From the NCBI RefSeq assembly GCF_900167075.1, contig NZ_FUWH01000003.1:228898-292897 (forward strand): a stretch of DNA of 64,000 nt, given 5' to 3'. Source of the stretch: Sediminibacterium ginsengisoli. Its GTDB lineage: Bacteria; Bacteroidota; Bacteroidia; Chitinophagales; Chitinophagaceae. The notes beneath the pieces are model-generated. The model was not told where the DNA came from and made no database searches. It saw nothing but the letters and a program-made list of their open reading frames with translations. The translations under genes were made by a program, and so were the position numbers. Positions 16,616 to 24,138 of the stretch are shown here, in pieces; position 1 is the stretch's first letter; each line of letters opens with the position of its first letter.

Positions 16616-18517
16616 TTAATTATTCCAGAAATCTGATTTCTTTTTTGTTGTGTCGGTTGCTGCTTTTACAGGTTGTTTCCCTGTTTCCCAGAAATCCGCC
16701 GGCGTTGCTGCTGTACCGTTATTACTTCCCACCGGTTTGAGTGTAACCTGTTTTACGGTCAGTTCGCTTTTTTGCGCCAGACCGATAAATGATTTGCGCA
16801 TTTGTTCTGCCGCATTTTTATCGGTATAAAACCCAACGAGCATCACATCGCCTTTTGAAAGGCCGTTCAGTTTACCGGATACTACCGTTTTAAAAGGATA
16901 AGTGCCATCTGAGTATTGTGCTACCGGGAACACATTACTCACCGTTACATCTGCAGCTTCATTATTCAGTGTTGCCTGGTCAACAATATAACCGAACATG
17001 TATACCTGGGGTTGCGTTACCTTATGTGCAGTAAGTGGTGTTCCGCCATTGGGAAATGATTTCAGGAGCTGGTTACGCAGATCGTTCCTTGCTTTTTGTT
17101 TGGCTGCGATCAATGCTTTCTGCTGCCTTTCCCTTTCGGCCTTTAATGCCTCTCTTGCTTCCTTCTCTTCCTTGCTGGCTTTGGCGCTGTTGAAAATACT
17201 GCCGATCAGTGCCACACCCTGGCCGATTGCCTGTTCGGTGCTACTGCCATTGAAGTTGGCATTTACCGCATTGTTCAGTTTTGCATTTCTCGCCTGTTCT
17301 ATTCCCTGAACTTCGCTGCGTATGGAACTGTATTTCTGGTTGAACTCAGCTTCCAGTTGTTCTATCGAATTATAATTACCCGATAATGTACTTAATTCTG
17401 CCAGGTTCTGCTTACCGTTACGGATAGCTTCTGCATAATAAAAATTCTGCTGCATCGCCTGTGAGAACTGGTTGATCCTGGCATTAATGGCAGCATCACG
17501 GTCCCTGGCATCTGAGAACATTTTGTCAACAGCGGCGCGAACTTCTGCCGCCGTCATTTTCTGCTCTTCTTTAACCGGCGTTGTATTACTGGTTGCTACG
17601 GCCGATTTTGCTTTCTGGTATTCTTCGGCGCTTACCTCCCTGAACTTTCCATCGGCTCCGCGATGAAAATATCCGCCATCCGTTGTGCGTACAAAATCCG
17701 GCAGGTTTTTATGATTGGGCTGTTCAGGTATTACTTTACCGCCTGGCTGAGCAAGTGTTTTGGTATTATCCTGCACAGGCTTTTTTTCGTTCCAGAAATC
17801 ATCTTTTGCGGCAGTATTGCTGCTTGTTTTATTCTGCTCCGGCACCGGTCTTGGCTGACTAGCTCCGGAGGAAGCTGTATTGGCAGTAGTTGCCCTGTTT
17901 TGTACAGGTTCGGATGTTATGGCAGGAGCGCTGCTGCCCGTAACCGGTGGCTTAGCCACCTGGGGTGGCGCCTGGTTCTGGCTCTTACGTTTCTCTTCAA
18001 AATTGCGGATGGCCGTTTCAACAGGTTCTGTTCCGCTATAATAAACATTTCGTAACGACTGCACATGACAGGAATAAGTGGACAGTACAGCATCTTTCGA
18101 TACAACACCCAGATCTTTCCTGCTGATGACTGATTCGTACAGAACTTCCTGGTTCACACCAGGGCCCTGTACAAGCACACTGAAACTTGCCTTCTGCATC
18201 CGCACAGATGCAAAAGGGTCGAAACCCAGATCACGATCGGTATATTCTTTACCATTATAGGTATAATGATAAGAAAAAGGAGCAACAGGGTTCTGCGCTG
18301 TTCCCATTGTAATATCCATTTTCAGAACCAGGTGTTTTTCGCTGCCGAGATTCTCGAAAGATAAGGTTGGAACAACTTTGAACCCGGGGGTGCTTAACCC
18401 GGTCCTGTGACCTTCCGGCATTGGCCAGTCACGGACGGAGGCCGCGCTCTGCGACCAGACCGGAGACAGGCCGACCAGTAATGTTATTGTAAATAAGGCA
18501 AGGAATTTCATAGTCAT
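16616..18517 (-). CDS. Large exported protein heading the TPR-like operon
   Basis: 633 residues with a signal peptide (FLALFTITLLVGLSPVWS). A beta-rich N-domain runs to about 165. A Pro/Gln/Ser/Thr-rich linker (about 170-255) contains DDFWNEKKPV. A short FVRTTDGGYFHRGADGKFRE module follows, then a long helical coiled-coil region (about 310-480). The C-domain (about 490-600) has VYMFGYIVDQATLNNEAADV, GDVMLVGFYTDKNAAEQM and strand-rich sequence somewhat like SPOR/peptide-binding folds. The end is PADFWETGKQPV ... KKSDFWNN, so a DFW[NE] motif occurs three times. No catalytic residues are recognised. It is the first gene of the operon, likely a periplasmic or surface scaffold. Confidence 0.7.
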   Translation of the reverse strand: MTMKFLALFTITLLVGLSPVWSQSAASVRDWPMPEGHRTGLSTPGFKVVPTLSFENLGSEKHLVLKMDITMGTAQNPVAPFSYHYTYNGKEYTDRDLGFDPFASVRMQKASFSVLVQGPGVNQEVLYESVISRKDLGVVSKDAVLSTYSCHVQSLRNVYYSGTEPVETAIRNFEEKRKSQNQAPPQVAKPPVTGSSAPAITSEPVQNRATTANTASSGASQPRPVPEQNKTSSNTAAKDDFWNEKKPVQDNTKTLAQPGGKVIPEQPNHKNLPDFVRTTDGGYFHRGADGKFREVSAEEYQKAKSAVATSNTTPVKEEQKMTAAEVRAAVDKMFSDARDRDAAINARINQFSQAMQQNFYYAEAIRNGKQNLAELSTLSGNYNSIEQLEAEFNQKYSSIRSEVQGIEQARNAKLNNAVNANFNGSSTEQAIGQGVALIGSIFNSAKASKEEKEAREALKAERERQQKALIAAKQKARNDLRNQLLKSFPNGGTPLTAHKVTQPQVYMFGYIVDQATLNNEAADVTVSNVFPVAQYSDGTYPFKTVVSGKLNGLSKGDVMLVGFYTDKNAAEQMRKSFIGLAQKSELTVKQVTLKPVGSNNGTAATPADFWETGKQPVKAATDTTKKKSDFWNN

Positions 18518-18620
18518 TTTAACTCATAAAAAACGAGGTAAAAGTACTATGAGACTGCCTGATATGCTTGTCCCCCAAAAACGTTCATCCCGTTTTTAAG
18601 CAGCAGTTGCAGAAGCCGGG

Positions 18621-18980
18621 TTATTTTCTCAGTATCTTCTCCATCGCCTTTCCCTTGGCCAGCTCATCCACCAGCTTATCGAGGTAGCGGACTTTCTGCA
18701 TCACCGGATCTTCGATCTCTTCCACGCGGTAACCACAGATCAGCCCGGTGATCTTTGAGCTGTTGGGGTTCATCTGCGGGGCTTCCTTGAAAAAGGTTTC
18801 AAAATTGGCTTTTATGTCAATCTGCCGCTGCAGCGATTTCTGATCATAGCCGGTGAGCCAGAAAATAATCGTGTCAAGCTCTTCTTTGGTGCGGCCTTTT
18901 TTCTCCACTTTCTGAATGTACATCGGGTATACGCCGGCGAAAGACATTTTATATACCCTGTCGATGCTTGCCTGGTTCAT
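18621..18980 (-). CDS. DUF2200 family protein
   Basis: 119 residues, the usual DUF2200 length, with the family words [30 protein letters not shown] and [20 protein letters not shown]. It has no signal peptide, so it is cytosolic. The family is widespread and small, with no known biochemical role. A minus-strand TATCTTTA (19026-19033) lies 46 bases upstream and fits a -7 box. It stands alone between the TPR-like operon promoter region and a small exported protein. Confidence 0.88.
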   Translation of the reverse strand: MNQASIDRVYKMSFAGVYPMYIQKVEKKGRTKEELDTIIFWLTGYDQKSLQRQIDIKANFETFFKEAPQMNPNSSKITGLICGYRVEEIEDPVMQKVRYLDKLVDELAKGKAMEKILRK

Positions 18981-19025
18981 ATTGGTATGATTTGATAATG
19001 CTCAGGTTTCACGAGCAGATAAAAT

Positions 19026-19053
19026 TAAAGATACAAACAGATAATCAGTTCAA
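19026..19053 (-). promoter_or_regulatory. Putative promoter of the DUF2200 gene
   Basis: On the minus strand, TTG (19051-19053) and TATCTTTA (19026-19033) are 17 bases apart, close to the Bacteroidota arrangement TTG-N19-23-TAnnTTTG. The spacing is slightly short, so this is a weak call. Confidence 0.3.
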
Positions 19054-19073
19054 TTGTCTTCCCCGGATGATAC

Positions 19074-19105
19074 TATAAAGACCTCCCGGCCGGAAGGTCT
19101 TTATA
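19074..19105 (-). terminator. Intrinsic terminator hairpin
   Basis: An 11-bp stem (19074-19084 with 19095-19105) with a GC-rich CCGGCCGG centre lies 22 bases after the stop of the minus-strand gene at 19128. The flanks are A/T-rich. It probably ends that transcript. Confidence 0.7.
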
Positions 19106-19127
19106 CAGTAAGGAAACGATTTGCCTG

Positions 19128-19556
19128 TTACCAGATGTTGATGGAAAGCGGCCCGTTTACCGTAACATTCGTGAAAACAACAGGCGTTCCCGCTACCTGC
19201 GACTGGTTATAAGACGGTGTATACACGTAACAGGGAACAACTGCCGACGCCCCGGACCATTTTGTGATCTCCACATTATAGGTACCCAGCGGTAAGGCCA
19301 GAAAATCCGTGTAAGTAGTAGCGCCATAAAGATGGAAGGTGCTGATGGTAGCGTTGGTGGCCGCATCTTTGATCTGCACCGCATAATCGTCGGAATCATT
19401 GTTGATGTAGGTGACGTCAGTGTTGGTTTGCTTTACATTCAGCTGCTGTGTCTTTTTGACCGTATTGACCCGGCTTTCGTTTTTGACAGAGAGGTTGTTG
19501 TGCTGTACACTGGCGATGAAGAGGAACAGCGCAGCCGCTGTGATCATTGGTTTCAT
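19128..19556 (-). CDS. Small exported protein, unrecognised
   Basis: 142 residues with a signal-like N-terminus (ITAAALFLFIASVQHNN). The mature part is beta-rich and looks like a single Ig-like or carbohydrate-binding-like sandwich: TYINNDSDDYAVQIKDAATN, ATISTFHLYGATTYTD, LPLGTYNVEITKW, and a last strand VNGPLSINIW. The LPLGTYNVEI word is typical of small carboxypeptidase-regulatory-like and PEGA-type beta domains. No family assignment is possible by eye. It has its own terminator. Confidence 0.6.
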   Translation of the reverse strand: MKPMITAAALFLFIASVQHNNLSVKNESRVNTVKKTQQLNVKQTNTDVTYINNDSDDYAVQIKDAATNATISTFHLYGATTYTDFLALPLGTYNVEITKWSGASAVVPCYVYTPSYNQSQVAGTPVVFTNVTVNGPLSINIW

Positions 19557-19758
19557 GGTATTTGGATTTATGGTTTACTGTTTAACACCTTTCTGATACA
19601 GGTATATAAATGAATGCCATTGCATCGGCAATAACGATAAATCTGAAACGGATCACTATTGGCAGGGGGATAAGAACAAGATACATTAAAAAAACCGATC
19701 ATGCAAGTTTTTCTTAATGGCGAAAAATGGAATAATTTTAAATAAAATCTGCCTGAAC

Positions 19759-20778
19759 ATGAAGTTGCGTCCATACCTGATACTGCTTGCATTTGCGTTA
19801 CTGATGCTGAATAAAAGTTACTGCCAGCTACCCGATTCCATCAAAAATCATATCGACAGCAGCCTTCTCATTCTTGAAAAAAATTCTCTTTACAGTAAAA
19901 ATCTGAACTGGCCCAAGATCAGGCAGCAGGTATATAATGCTGCGGCCACAGCAAAGACCAAAGCACAAACCTTTCCCGCGTTGAAGATCGCGTTCGATGC
20001 ATTGGGCGATAAACATGCCGCCTATTACCAGTTCGATGATCAGTACCGGCTTGATAATCCCACACTCATGGCGCGCTATTCGGACTCCATCAAAGCGGCC
20101 TGGAAAAAAGGACCGCGCATCCTCAAGCAGATGATCGGAGATATTGCTTACATCAGCATACCGCTAATGGCTGCAGGCAAACAGGAAGACATCGACAAAT
20201 ATGCCAACTGGATCTATGATGCGGTACTTGCCCTGCAGAAAAACAACCCCGCCGGCTGGATCGTTGATCTCCGGCTCAACGGCGGCGGAAATATCCGCCC
20301 GATGCTCGCCGGGCTGGCGATGTTTTTCGGAGATGGTATTGTAAGTTATTATATCGACAGGAATGGGAAAGCAACCGACGAAGCTGCATTCAAGGACGGC
20401 GATTTTACGATTGATGGAGTAAAACAGGCTACTGTAAAAAACAAAGTGCCTTACTTTAGTCCTGTAAAAACAGCTGTACTGATCGGTCCGGGCACAGCCA
20501 GTTCCGGAGAAGGAGTGGCAGTTGTTTTCAGCCAGCGGAAGCATACAAAACTGTTCGGGCAGCCGTCGGCCGGTATGGCCAATGCAACGAATGGATTTGT
20601 ATTCAACAACCAGCAATCCTATTTTCTTATTTCCACCGCCTATATCGGTAATAAAAACAAAAAACGTTTACCGGAATCCATTCAGCCAGACCAGAAAGTT
20701 ACGCCCAATGATGCATTTAGTGATGTGAATGCCGATCTGGTGGTGAAGGCTGCTGTTGAATGGCTGACGAAAAAATAA
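19759..20778 (+). CDS. S41 family peptidase (C-terminal processing protease-like)
   Basis: 339 residues from the ATG at 19759, which gives a signal peptide (YLILLAFALLMLNKSYC); the frame runs open to 19717. It contains the S41 catalytic-core sequences IDKYANWIYDAVLALQKNN, WIVDLRLNGGGN, VLIGPGTASSGEGVAVVF (nucleophile serine in TASSGE) and LFGQPSAGMANATNGF. No PDZ domain is evident between the N-domain and the core. It is probably a periplasmic serine protease; substrate unknown. The family's general-base lysine is expected shortly after the serine (SQRKHTKLFG). It is followed on the same strand by two small exported proteins. Confidence 0.88.
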   Translation: MKLRPYLILLAFALLMLNKSYCQLPDSIKNHIDSSLLILEKNSLYSKNLNWPKIRQQVYNAAATAKTKAQTFPALKIAFDALGDKHAAYYQFDDQYRLDNPTLMARYSDSIKAAWKKGPRILKQMIGDIAYISIPLMAAGKQEDIDKYANWIYDAVLALQKNNPAGWIVDLRLNGGGNIRPMLAGLAMFFGDGIVSYYIDRNGKATDEAAFKDGDFTIDGVKQATVKNKVPYFSPVKTAVLIGPGTASSGEGVAVVFSQRKHTKLFGQPSAGMANATNGFVFNNQQSYFLISTAYIGNKNKKRLPESIQPDQKVTPNDAFSDVNADLVVKAAVEWLTKK

Positions 20779-20872
20779 GCTTCGCCGAACGTTATGAATT
20801 GTGTTACAACTTCGGCAGATTATTTACGCAATAATGAAGCGTTTACTCCCGTTGGGGAAAAACAATAACAAT

Positions 20873-21544
20873 ATGAAGTTATCGCTGCTCTGCTTAGCAT
20901 TATTATTATGTTCGGGCATTCTTGCACGAAGCGCCGACACTACTTTTTTAAAAAGGCAGGTCATCGATACGCCCTATCCTTCTTATCATGCTATTTTCAT
21001 TGACACCGCAGACACGCATAAAAACCCGCTTATACATTTCGGCTTCGACCACTATGACAGCGCTACGTATTTTGAATTGCTCACAAGACTGAAGCCGTTG
21101 AAAAAAGTGGTTATGCCCGTCAGCAGTTTTCCCCAAAAGTGGATCGCGCTTTACCGGCTGAAAGGTCAGTATTACCTGTACACACCGTCCGATGCCGGTA
21201 ATCATTTTCAATTCGAGATCACCGACAGTACTACAATCGATTTTACCATGGAAGGCCCCTGTCCGAGCAAACTAAACAGGATCTCCGCCAGCTCTTCTTC
21301 CGAGATCATGATCAACCGCAGCAATTACTGGAACCAGAACAACGTCCGCATCAGGATCATCGACAGCAACAAAGGCATCGCCGTATTTCAGTTCGGCCCA
21401 TCCGGATTTAAAAAAAAGGAGAAGTATATATTGATGGTGGATGCTTCAAAGGCCCGCCTGTTTCCCGTTATTGTGAACTGGTCTACAGAAAAACAACCAG
21501 AATTTGATTTTGATGAAATTGACTTCGCACGGCTGCTGAAATAA
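20873..21544 (+). CDS. Exported hypothetical protein
   Basis: About 223 residues from the ATG at 20873, which starts a clear signal peptide (LSLLCLALLLCSGILARSA); an earlier in-frame ATG at 20834 would put a basic segment in front. The mature protein has strand-like segments (IHFGFDHYDSATYFELLTR, YRLKGQYYLYTPSDAGNHFQ shown in part) and RIIDSNKGIAVFQFGPSG. I do not recognise the family. A position between an S41 protease and a lipoprotein on the same strand suggests a small exported-protein cluster. Confidence 0.65.
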   Translation: MKLSLLCLALLLCSGILARSADTTFLKRQVIDTPYPSYHAIFIDTADTHKNPLIHFGFDHYDSATYFELLTRLKPLKKVVMPVSSFPQKWIALYRLKGQYYLYTPSDAGNHFQFEITDSTTIDFTMEGPCPSKLNRISASSSSEIMINRSNYWNQNNVRIRIIDSNKGIAVFQFGPSGFKKKEKYILMVDASKARLFPVIVNWSTEKQPEFDFDEIDFARLLK

Positions 21545-21589
21545 GAATCCCTTAACATGCTTTCCGGTAAATTCACACCACTGATTTTT

Positions 21590-22063
21590 ATGAAAGCATT
21601 TTTTAAACTACCTGTTCTGCTTCTGCTCGTTATCACGGCTACCGCACTTTGTGGCTGTCCGCCGCTCGACTACAAGGTCTTTGTGCGTAACATCACTTCG
21701 GATACCGCGCGACTGACCCTGCTTTATAAATCTAATGACACTGTTCCATCAGAGACACTTTCAGCAAGAGCTGCCTTTGAAATTTTACCGGTGCGGAAAA
21801 AGAACCTCGAGGTGATGAATGAGCGCGTACCTGCATCTGTGAATGCCCGGCATGTAACGTTGCTGGTTCCACCGAAGTCGACTGTGTACGTAAGTGATGT
21901 GCTGCAATCACTTCACAGGTTCGGTGCAGAATACCTGATGATAGAAAGGGCTGGTCACCTGGATACGGTTAAATCGAATTTCCATTACAAGGGCTTTTCG
22001 AAAAAACCAGATCCGTCTTATAATTATTTGTATAATACGCTTGTTTATTATGATATCAAATAG
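21590..22063 (+). CDS. Small putative lipoprotein
   Basis: About 157 residues from the ATG at 21590. The N-terminus (FFKLPVLLLLVITATALCGC) ends in a lipobox-like ATALCGC. The mature domain is beta-rich (VFVRNITSDTARLTLLYKSN, HVTLLVPPKSTVYVSDVL) and resembles an Ig-like or exported sandwich domain. No family is recognised. It lies 46 bases after the previous exported protein and 13 bases before the phosphatase-like gene, so co-transcription is likely. Confidence 0.65.
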   Translation: MKAFFKLPVLLLLVITATALCGCPPLDYKVFVRNITSDTARLTLLYKSNDTVPSETLSARAAFEILPVRKKNLEVMNERVPASVNARHVTLLVPPKSTVYVSDVLQSLHRFGAEYLMIERAGHLDTVKSNFHYKGFSKKPDPSYNYLYNTLVYYDIK

Positions 22064-22075
22064 GCATCAACCATA

Positions 22076-22420
22076 ATGACAGATCGCCCTAACATATTAG
22101 TAGTCTGCGGAAAGAATAAAAAGCGCAGCAGAACAGCAGAGCACATTTTTAAAAACAATGCGCGGTTCAATATCCGTTCAGCAGGGCTCAGCCCAAAAAG
22201 CGAAAGAAAGATTTCTGAGAATGACCTGCATTGGGCCGACCTTGTTTTCGTGATGGAATCCGATCACAGGGCCAAGATCCGGGAGGTATACAATCATCTT
22301 GAATTACCGCAAATAGAAGTACTTCATATTCCAGACGATTATGAATTTATGGATGAAGAACTGGTTGAGATGCTGAACGACAGGATGAACGGTACCCTGA
22401 ATACTGTTTATGGAATTTAA
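22076..22420 (+). CDS. Low-molecular-weight phosphotyrosine phosphatase-like protein
   Basis: 114 residues, shorter than classical LMW-PTPs (about 150-160). It keeps the P-loop CGKNKKRSRTAE (Cys11 and Arg17, pattern CX5R), the helix start RSAGLSPKSERKISENDLHW, and DLVFVMESDHRAKI. The family's general-acid aspartate is probably in HIPDDYEFMD. The residues needed for phosphatase chemistry therefore appear present. This short version is known in Bacteroidota and Proteobacteria as LMW phosphatase family protein. It starts 13 bases after the lipoprotein gene. No kinase or wzc-like partner is nearby. Confidence 0.85.
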   Translation: MTDRPNILVVCGKNKKRSRTAEHIFKNNARFNIRSAGLSPKSERKISENDLHWADLVFVMESDHRAKIREVYNHLELPQIEVLHIPDDYEFMDEELVEMLNDRMNGTLNTVYGI

Positions 22421-22546
22421 TGGTATTTTACGGTTGCTAAGCGTTCCTGCTCTTGACGGATTGCTCCTGTTTTAAAAAACACAAGGCAGAATAATCCGCG
22501 CAGACCAGGAATTGATACAATCATCATAATAGAATACGCTGCTCCC

Positions 22547-23017
22547 ATGCTTAAATACATCATTCTTATCACATTCTGTTTCTTCGCAGAAAAAAGCATC
22601 GCCCAGGTAAGTAAAACAGATACGCTTTATAAAAAAGTTACCGCATTAGACAGCCTCGTATTTACAGAAGGATTCAATCGCTGTAATCTTGGCGTTTACG
22701 ATAATATAATAGCAGAAGATCTTGAGTTTTACCACGACAAAGGTGGCATTACAAGCGGAAAAGCGGCGTTTGTAGCTTCGGTAAAAAATAATATCTGCAA
22801 TAGCAAGACCCCGGTGAAACGTACATTAGACAGCATGCAGGTTTATACCATGCAGGGTAACGGGCAATTATACGGCGCTGTTCAGGAAGGTATACATAGT
22901 TTTTATCATTGGGGAAATAATACCTGGGTAAAATCTGGTGATGCAAGGTTTCTTCATGTCTGGCTGCTTGATAAAGGAAGCTGGTTGCTGAAGCGCGTGG
23001 TGAGTTATGATCATTGA
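22547..23017 (+). CDS. Exported NTF2-like (DUF4440/SnoaL-like) protein
   Basis: 156 residues with a signal peptide (KYIILITFCFFAEKSIA). The rest is a cone-shaped NTF2-like fold: a helix around LDSLVFTEGFNRCNLGVYDN, then IIAEDLEFYHDKGGITSGKA, and strands GQLYGAVQEGIHSFYHW and FLHVWLLDKGSWLLKRVVSY. DUF4440 proteins of this form have no single reaction; many bind small molecules. The signal suggests an exported role. A hairpin terminator follows at 23043. Confidence 0.8.
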   Translation: MLKYIILITFCFFAEKSIAQVSKTDTLYKKVTALDSLVFTEGFNRCNLGVYDNIIAEDLEFYHDKGGITSGKAAFVASVKNNICNSKTPVKRTLDSMQVYTMQGNGQLYGAVQEGIHSFYHWGNNTWVKSGDARFLHVWLLDKGSWLLKRVVSYDH

Positions 23018-23042
23018 CTCCGGTTATTGCATTAAATGATCA

Positions 23043-23078
23043 CGGGTTTCACAGAGAGAGAACCCTCCATGAAACCCG
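23043..23078. terminator. Hairpin between convergent genes
   Basis: CGGGTTTCA (23043-23051) pairs with TGAAACCCG (23070-23078), 9 bp. It lies between the stops of the NTF2-like gene (23017) and PorP/SprF (23104). A T-run is not obvious. It probably serves both directions. Confidence 0.55.
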
Positions 23079-23103
23079 CAACAAATAATTTTCTTTAATC
23101 AGA

Positions 23104-24117
23104 TCAATACTGTACAACCCCGCCTTTTCTCACGCCCGCGTTCTTCCCGAACTGCCAGCCGAAGCTCAATTCAAAACTTTGCAGAGAAGTACCGGCCATT
23201 TTGGAAGTGATCACATCATAAGAGAATCCCAGCAGCCATTGGTTGCCTTCCAGTCCGAGATAAGGATAGATGGCATCGCCGAAACGATCCCATACGCCAA
23301 CATTCACTGAATTCAATGCAGTAACATTTTGTGAGAATCCTATTTTGTATAACAGCCCTGCAGTAAACTGGTTGTAACCACCTTGCTGCTCAAATAATGA
23401 ACTAACAGCAAGCTGGCTGCCATTGGCATCTGTTTTCAACTGGTAACCCGCCTGCACACTCAGGCGCGGATCAATACTGTAAGACGAGTTATAGTATGCA
23501 CCTTCTATCGGCCGCGCCGCATGGAAATAACCAACACCGCCATAGAAACCGGAAGATTCACCCTGGTACTGGTAAAGTAATCCCGCATTCACATCAAAAT
23601 TATCCAGCTTGGGAATAACTACGCCGTCATTTGGATTAATCACCGGCTGATAACCACCACTGCCCAGCTGCGACCCGAACTGGAATTTCCCTGCATCGAG
23701 GAGGCGGCTCATATAATTGAATGTAAGACCGCCGCTGAGCATATGCTTCCCGGCTCCATCCAATGTACTGTGGTAGGCGGCACCAACACCGAAATTATTA
23801 TGCTTCAGCAGGCCGCCGTTGGATGCATCCGTCATGAACATTGCTCCACCGGTCAGCTGATTCTTCGCGCCGGCGCCCAATAGATTTTTTTCCAGTGAAA
23901 CGAATGTGGTTGTGAATGGTTCGGTGCCGGAACCCTGCCATTGCGAACGGTAAGTGGCAAGCGCACGCCAGTCGCCCACGTTTCTGCCCATCATGGCCGG
24001 ATTGGTTACCATGGGAGCCATAAAATAATGGCCCAGCCTGGGGTCCTGCCCTAAAGAAGGCTGACTGAACATTATTCCTGCAAGCAGGATAAGCAGTGAA
24101 TGAATACTCTTTTTCAT
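23104..24117 (-). CDS. PorP/SprF family type IX secretion system membrane protein
   Basis: 337 residues with a signal peptide and the PorP/SprF pattern: QDPRLGHYFMAPMVTNPAMM near the N-terminus, W..LATYRSQW, repeated barrel strands with GGAMFM..SNGG and GVGAAYHS, LSGGLTFNYM, and a final LSFGWQFG. These are outer-membrane barrels encoded next to T9SS substrates with type B (CHU_C) sorting domains, and are thought to hold or anchor the secreted partner. It follows the 2879-residue surface protein by 21 bases and is almost certainly its dedicated partner. Confidence 0.9.
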   Translation of the reverse strand: MKKSIHSLLILLAGIMFSQPSLGQDPRLGHYFMAPMVTNPAMMGRNVGDWRALATYRSQWQGSGTEPFTTTFVSLEKNLLGAGAKNQLTGGAMFMTDASNGGLLKHNNFGVGAAYHSTLDGAGKHMLSGGLTFNYMSRLLDAGKFQFGSQLGSGGYQPVINPNDGVVIPKLDNFDVNAGLLYQYQGESSGFYGGVGYFHAARPIEGAYYNSSYSIDPRLSVQAGYQLKTDANGSQLAVSSLFEQQGGYNQFTAGLLYKIGFSQNVTALNSVNVGVWDRFGDAIYPYLGLEGNQWLLGFSYDVITSKMAGTSLQSFELSFGWQFGKNAGVRKGGVVQY

Positions 24118-24138
24118 AAGCTCGTTTTATGTTATCGC

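Noticed and set aside
22417..22548. Minus-strand frame with a hydrophobic stretch (MGAAYSIMMIVSIPG...)
   Set aside because: It resembles a small membrane peptide but overlaps the 5' end of the NTF2-like gene, has no promoter sign, and ends next to the phosphatase stop. Too weak to call.
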